A DNA stretch of 9,325 nt from DASWJQ01 sp964517315 (lineage in GTDB: Bacteria; Chloroflexota; Anaerolineae; Anaerolineales; E44-bin32), in NCBI GenBank assembly GCA_964517315.1, contig CAZFCJ010000122.1, positions 1 to 9,325 on the forward strand, written 5' to 3'. Of the stretch, positions 6,039 through 9,325 are shown one piece after another (position 1 is the first letter of the stretch; every line of letters begins with the position of its first letter). The translations under genes were made by a program, and so were the position numbers. A model generated the notes under the pieces. It searched no databases. It worked only from the letters and a program-made list of their open reading frames with translations, and was not told where the DNA came from.

Positions 6039-6152
6039 TCAAACCGCGAATAGGCTCAGCACGAAGGAGAGGATCACGAGGATCGCGATGCCGACGAACA
6101 CCATCTGAGAAAACGACATTCGTCGCTTGTCGCGCCCCTTGTTTGAACTCAT
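6039..6152 (-). CDS. 37-aa single-helix membrane protein
   Basis: A very small gene with a strong start: GAGGAGG lies 7 bases before ATG at 6152. The N-terminal 11 residues are strongly basic (MSSNKGRDKRR), followed by MSFSQMVFVGIA and a hydrophobic helix to the C-terminus (about 16-37). The positive-inside rule predicts an N-in single-pass inner membrane peptide. Similar basic-leader plus one-helix microproteins are, as I recall, common in Chloroflexota, but I cannot name a family or function. Codons match the GC-rich neighbours, and the shared hairpin at 5991-6012 provides its terminator. Its ribosome site and start context (GGAGGTGAG) resemble those of the pilin gene. Confidence 0.75.
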   Translation of the reverse strand: MSSNKGRDKRRMSFSQMVFVGIAILVILSFVLSLFAV

Positions 6153-6274
6153 ACGCTCACCTCCTCGTGCCCATCCTACCACGGTTGGGTAGGTGCGGGC
6201 TGCGCCTGCGGAGGCCTTGCTGGACTCAGCGCCCCGGCCAACCGACGACGCTCATCCCACATCCGAAGTTGAAC

Positions 6275-6301
6275 CGCAGAGTTCGCGGAGCACGCTGAGA
6301 C
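6275..6301. repeat. Three degenerate 9-nt tandem units CGCNGAGNN
   Basis: CGCAGAGTT, CGCGGAGCA and CGCTGAGAC follow each other without gaps. Each keeps CGC-GAG and varies elsewhere. From memory, similar CGCAGAG-type tandem stretches occur between genes in several bacterial phyla. Function is unknown. Confidence 0.55.
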
Positions 6302-6429
6302 GGCTTCATATTTGTCCGTGGACTGTGCGCTCTCGGGCTCTCCAATAGGTTCGCGCAACGATGTGAATCCCCCCGTCCCTTCAGGTCCGTAAATCTAATC
6401 CACGGCCGCGGCTCGTATAAGAAAGTAGC

Positions 6430-6449
6430 AGGGGGCGAGTCTGCCCCCT
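6430..6449 (+). repeat. GC-rich leader hairpin before the CHRD gene
   Basis: AGGGGGC (6430-6436) and GCCCCCT (6443-6449) form a perfect 7-bp stem with a 6-nt loop, ending 17 bases before the Shine-Dalgarno. A possible -10 TATAAG lies just upstream at 6416-6421. If transcription starts near 6428, the hairpin is at the very 5' end of the mRNA and may stabilise it. Confidence 0.45.
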
Positions 6450-6479
6450 CAGAGAGCCGACCAGACGGAGGGAAATGCA

Positions 6480-6962
6480 ATGGGATACAGAGTCAGGCGA
6501 TTGTTGGTCTTCACTACGCTTCTGGTGCTGGCATTGGCCCTGGCCGTGCCCGCGGCGGCCGGGTCGCAGCGTAACTTCCGTGCCCACCTGGCCGGGAGGA
6601 ACGAGGTGCCGCCGGTCGACACGCTTGCTCAGGGCCAGGCGATCTTTCACTTCGCCGGCGACGCGAGCTCGTTGAGCTACAAGCTGATCGTTGCGAACAT
6701 CGAGAACGTTGTGGCGGCGCATATCCACTGCGGCGCACCCGGGGTGAACGGCCCTGTGGGCGTTACGCTGCACGTCGGCTTAGTCGCGGGCCGGTTCGAC
6801 GGTGTCTTGGCCGAGGCCACGGTCACGGAACCTGACGCCGGCAACGCCTGTGACTGGGCGGATCTGGGGGATGTCCGCGCGGCGATCCAGAGCGGCAACG
6901 CCTATGTGAATGTGCACACTCTGGCGAACCCCCCCGGTGAGATCCGAGGCCAGGTTCACTAA
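6480..6962 (+). CDS. Secreted CHRD-domain protein
   Basis: A 160-aa exported protein with a single CHRD domain (the family named after chordin). Residues 1-28 form a signal peptide: basic YRVRR, hydrophobic LLVFTTLLVLALALAVP, and probable cleavage after the PAAA at 24-27. The mature part matches the CHRD pattern from about residue 33: FRAHLAGRNEVPPV, HIHCGAPG (81-88), NAYVNVHT (140-147) and PPGEIRGQV near the end. Two cysteines, C84 and C124, could form a disulfide. The start is ATG 6480, with GGAGGG 7 bases upstream; an ATG at 6475 is in another frame. CHRD proteins are common in bacterial secretomes, but their biochemical role is poorly known. The gene is alone between a divergent 37-aa gene and the convergent M6-like gene. 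Confidence 0.92.
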   Translation: MGYRVRRLLVFTTLLVLALALAVPAAAGSQRNFRAHLAGRNEVPPVDTLAQGQAIFHFAGDASSLSYKLIVANIENVVAAHIHCGAPGVNGPVGVTLHVGLVAGRFDGVLAEATVTEPDAGNACDWADLGDVRAAIQSGNAYVNVHTLANPPGEIRGQVH

Positions 6963-6983
6963 GGTTCCGCCTTCGCTAGAAGT

Positions 6984-7017
6984 GAGAAAAGGCCGCCCGA
7001 TCGGGCGGCCTTTTCTC
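6984..7017. terminator. Bidirectional terminator, perfect 34-nt palindrome
   Basis: The 17 bases at 6984-7000 are the exact reverse complement of 7001-7017. The stem has a GC core GGCCGCCC and an A-run/T-run pair, with TTTTCTC downstream on either strand. It lies 21 bases after the CHRD stop and 19 bases after the M6-like stop on the other strand, so it serves both convergent genes. Confidence 0.9.
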
Positions 7018-7036
7018 GATGTAGTGCCGAGTCAGA

Positions 7037-9325
7037 TCATCCGCCCCCCTCGTTGATGCGCTGCAGGATGTCCTTCTGCGCCTCCAGCTCTTCCCGCGTG
7101 TGGCCGGGGTCGAGGCGGGCCGTCTCGGCGGCGACCATGACGTCTGAGAAGGCCGTGTCGGCCGCCCCGTTGCCGTCGGTGTCGATCATCTCGTCCCACT
7201 CGACGGCGCCGTTGGCGAAGTTCAGCCAGGTGGCCAACAGCTGGCGGTCGAAGATCTCCTCCATGCTGCCGCCGTTGGCCTGCACGTTCAGGACGTCAAG
7301 GGCCTTCTCCAAGGTGGAGGCGTCGACTTCCTCGTCCAACACGTTGCTCACGTAGTCAACGATCAGCAGGTAGCACTCCAGGTCCTCCGGCGACACCTGT
7401 GTGTGGCCGTTGCCCTCGAATTGATGCTGCCAGAATCCGGCCGTGCGCAGCTCGCCGGCGTTGCCGACGATCAGCACGTCGGCGGTATCCGAGCCGACGC
7501 CGCCGTCGTCGTCCGCGGATGCGAAGACGATCTCGTACAAGCAGGCGTCCGCGAAGGTGTGCGTCGGCATGTCGGTCACGTCGCGCGGATCGTCCGTCGG
7601 GCTTGGATCAGGATCGGGATTGGACGGGTTGAGCAGGTACTCGGTGCTCACATCGGGCGCCGGCGGGCCGTCATCCCAATCCCAGCTCAAGAACAGATCG
7701 TCGCTGCCCGGGTCGGTCGACCGACCGCTGAAGTCGATCGGATCCCCGGCGTGAGCCAGGAAGGTGGGCATCCCGTTGATGAGCACCGTGCCCGACTCGT
7801 CGATCTCAGCGGTCGGGTCGACGTTGTTCACGGTCAGCTCGAAGCTGTCCGAGCCGACGCCGCCGTCGTCGTCCGTTACGGTCACTTCGATCGTGAAGGT
7901 GCCATCGTCGCCATATTGGCGCGTGCCGCTCACAGAGCCTAGGTCCATCGGAGGGCCTTCGGTGTCCACTGTGGGAACGCCGGCGTCGGCCGGGAAGCCG
8001 CCCCAACCCCAGTCGATTTCGTAGGTGTAGGTGTCGAGCCAGCCGGGGTCGCTGAAAGATACCTCCACGTCAGCGCTCTGACCTTCATCGATAGGTCCAA
8101 CCGGCGTCACGCTGACGGCGGGAGCGACGTTGTCAATCACGACCTCGATGGTCTCGCACGTCATCGTGTCGTCGTCGGAGCCGCAGACCTCAACGTTGTA
8201 CGTTCCGTTGTCGCCGTACGTGTTGCTGACGTCGAAGGTCAGCGTGGCGTCCGGCCGGGTGTTCTCGGATGCGCCGCTGATGGGCTGTGGGCCGGCCCCG
8301 TCGTCCCAGTCGATCGTCGCGGTCAGGCTCTCGAGCCAGCCTGGATCGGAGATGGTTCCGCTGACGCTCACCGGGGAGCCCTCAGCTTGTGGCGCGTCGG
8401 TGGCCAGATTGATCACCGAGGGAGCGACGTTGGTCACCGTGACTTGGGCGGTGTCGCTGTCCACCGCGCCGTCGACGGTGGTGACTTGCAGTCCGACGGT
8501 GAAGACCCCGTCCTGGCCGACCGTGTCGAAGGTGGCGGTCACGCCGCCGGCGTCATCATACTGTCCATCGTTGTCCAGATCCCATTCGTAGGTGTCGATG
8601 GCGTCGCCGGGGTCGCCGCTGGCAGGCGTGGACCCGCTGGCGTCTAGCGTTACGTCCGTGCCCTCCGGCGTGGCGTATGGTCCACCGGCGTCGGCGGTCG
8701 GCATCTGGCCGAAGTTGACCAGCATGTCGGGGGAGCAGGTGGTGTCCACCATCTCGACCCTGACGCCGCTGTTTGATCCATCGTAGAGATTGGCGTGCGG
8801 GGTTGTGGTGTCGTCGAAGAGGGTGTTGTTGGACGAGCCGGGGTAGGGGTCGCCCGCGTCGCCGCGGTTGCTGGCAGGAGGGGACTTGTCAAGATCGTCG
8901 TTGCCATCGGCCTCCTCCAGGTCGACGAGGCGATGCGAAGCGGAGGTGTGGCCCTCGTTCTTGTTGTTGCCCTGCGCTTCGTCGATGTGCCAGATCAGGA
9001 TCCCGCAGCCCGGGAGCTGGGCGTCGAAGCCCACCTGCTGCCGGTTCTCGACCACGAAGTACTCGCCCGAGCCGATCCAATCGTGCGGTTCGTCTGGGTT
9101 ATCGAGGAGCTGAACGGCGTAGTTGTTCGCCGCCCCTCCCACCTGCGGTACGGTCTGAGTCGTGTTGACGTCTGTCAGGTCGTCCGGGGTGAGCCACTCC
9201 AGGAACCACTTGCTCCAGGCGTCGTAGTGGGGCGGCGTGTCCGCGAGGTTGACGGTGCTCCGGTACTGCGAGCCCATCGTGCTCCAGAAGCCGACGCCCT
9301 CCGAGCTGCCGTCGGTGTCGTACAG
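7037..9325 (-). CDS. M6-family (immune inhibitor A-like) secreted metallopeptidase with PKD domains, 5' end missing
   Basis: The frame is open to the right edge, so the gene starts outside; 762 C-terminal residues are visible (numbered from the edge). Residues 1-19 read LYDTDGSSEGVGFWSTMGS, the stretch that in M6 peptidases follows the HExxHxxG zinc motif; that motif itself would lie just outside. M6-like sequence runs to about 206, including GEYFVVENRQ and CGILIWHIDE. Then come four PKD-like beta-sandwich repeats at about 209-302, 303-402, 404-506 and 506-622, with EWDLDNDG, TIDWDDG, EIDWGWG and SWDWDDG cores. A C-terminal module (624-762) has RTAGFWQHQF, LLATWLNFANG and a DTDGNGAADTAF stretch resembling a calcium loop. 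ATG at 9277 is internal, not the start. The acidic composition suits a secreted calcium-binding enzyme. Whether it is active cannot be judged from this window. Confidence 0.88.
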   Translation of the reverse strand: MYDTDGSSEGVGFWSTMGSQYRSTVNLADTPPHYDAWSKWFLEWLTPDDLTDVNTTQTVPQVGGAANNYAVQLLDNPDEPHDWIGSGEYFVVENRQQVGFDAQLPGCGILIWHIDEAQGNNKNEGHTSASHRLVDLEEADGNDDLDKSPPASNRGDAGDPYPGSSNNTLFDDTTTPHANLYDGSNSGVRVEMVDTTCSPDMLVNFGQMPTADAGGPYATPEGTDVTLDASGSTPASGDPGDAIDTYEWDLDNDGQYDDAGGVTATFDTVGQDGVFTVGLQVTTVDGAVDSDTAQVTVTNVAPSVINLATDAPQAEGSPVSVSGTISDPGWLESLTATIDWDDGAGPQPISGASENTRPDATLTFDVSNTYGDNGTYNVEVCGSDDDTMTCETIEVVIDNVAPAVSVTPVGPIDEGQSADVEVSFSDPGWLDTYTYEIDWGWGGFPADAGVPTVDTEGPPMDLGSVSGTRQYGDDGTFTIEVTVTDDDGGVGSDSFELTVNNVDPTAEIDESGTVLINGMPTFLAHAGDPIDFSGRSTDPGSDDLFLSWDWDDGPPAPDVSTEYLLNPSNPDPDPSPTDDPRDVTDMPTHTFADACLYEIVFASADDDGGVGSDTADVLIVGNAGELRTAGFWQHQFEGNGHTQVSPEDLECYLLIVDYVSNVLDEEVDASTLEKALDVLNVQANGGSMEEIFDRQLLATWLNFANGAVEWDEMIDTDGNGAADTAFSDVMVAAETARLDPGHTREELEAQKDILQRINEGGG
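7488..7515 (-). repeat. 28-nt exact direct repeat in PKD coding region, copy 1
   Basis: Identical over 28 bases to 7848-7875, offset by 360 nt. On the coding strand it encodes the DDDGGVGSD turn at the end of PKD-like domain 4. Confidence 0.85.
7848..7875 (-). repeat. 28-nt exact direct repeat in PKD coding region, copy 2
   Basis: Second copy, encoding the same DDDGGVGSD turn at the end of PKD-like domain 3. Identity at third codon positions points to recent duplication or gene conversion between the modules. Confidence 0.85.

Larger units (their letters stand above)
6153..6479. other. Intergenic region between divergent 37-aa and CHRD genes
   Basis: About 330 bases without a supported gene. 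It contains the 37-aa gene's ribosome site at its left end, a degenerate triple 9-nt repeat (6275-6301), a possible -10 TATAAG (6416-6421) with no good -35, a leader hairpin (6430-6449) and the CHRD gene ribosome site. Minus-strand open frames here have no ribosome binding site or recognisable protein. Confidence 0.55.

Noticed and set aside
7403..8591. Plus-strand frames of 153-179 codons opposite the PKD domains
   Set aside because: Antisense shadows of the repetitive, GC-rich PKD coding sequence. Their Ser/Thr/Val-rich content mirrors the PKD codons.
9275..9277. ATG at 9277 as the start of the M6-like gene
   Set aside because: The frame stays open to the window edge, and the 16 codons before it (LYDTDGSSEGVGFWST) are conserved M6 sequence, so the ATG is internal.

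Overview
The window looks like a piece of a GC-rich bacterial chromosome. Phylum Chloroflexota (Anaerolineae-like) is my best guess. It rests on the serine hydroxymethyltransferase–GcvT fusion, the Flp-type pilin sequence, the lipoprotein M1 peptidase with a Pro/Thr-rich linker, and the PKD-rich M6-like secreted protein. This is recognition from memory, not a database result.

Layout. Positions 1-42 are the 3' end of tRNA-Val(UAC), followed by a hairpin terminator (45-74). A secreted M1-type zinc aminopeptidase lipoprotein follows (95-1669, +). The central gene (1786-4902, +) encodes one polypeptide joining serine hydroxymethyltransferase (GlyA) to glycine-cleavage T-protein (GcvT). It has its own good sigma70-type promoter (1689-1717) and a leader hairpin. 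Between the two enzymes lies a middle module that looks like a worn-down GcvT copy.

Downstream is a run of small genes on alternating strands: a 48-aa Flp-type pilin (5047-5193, -), a 93-aa two-helix membrane protein (5671-5952, +), a 37-aa single-helix membrane protein (6039-6152, -) and a secreted 160-aa CHRD-domain protein (6480-6962, +). The window ends inside a large secreted M6-like (immune inhibitor A family) protein with four PKD-like domains and a C-terminal helical module (7037-9325, -, 5' end cut off). The pilin and the 37-aa gene are under 50 codons but have strong Shine-Dalgarno sequences and convincing protein sequences.

The three convergent gene pairs are separated by strong hairpins: 4907-5031, 5991-6012, and a perfect 34-nt palindrome at 6984-7017. 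The genes therefore look like independent units rather than an operon. Functionally the window mixes one-carbon/glycine-serine metabolism (the fusion) with cell-surface and secreted proteins (M1 lipoprotein, pilin, CHRD protein, M6-like/PKD protein). I see no CRISPR array, insertion sequence, phage gene or defence system. The most interesting item is the GlyA–(GcvT-like)–GcvT architecture.
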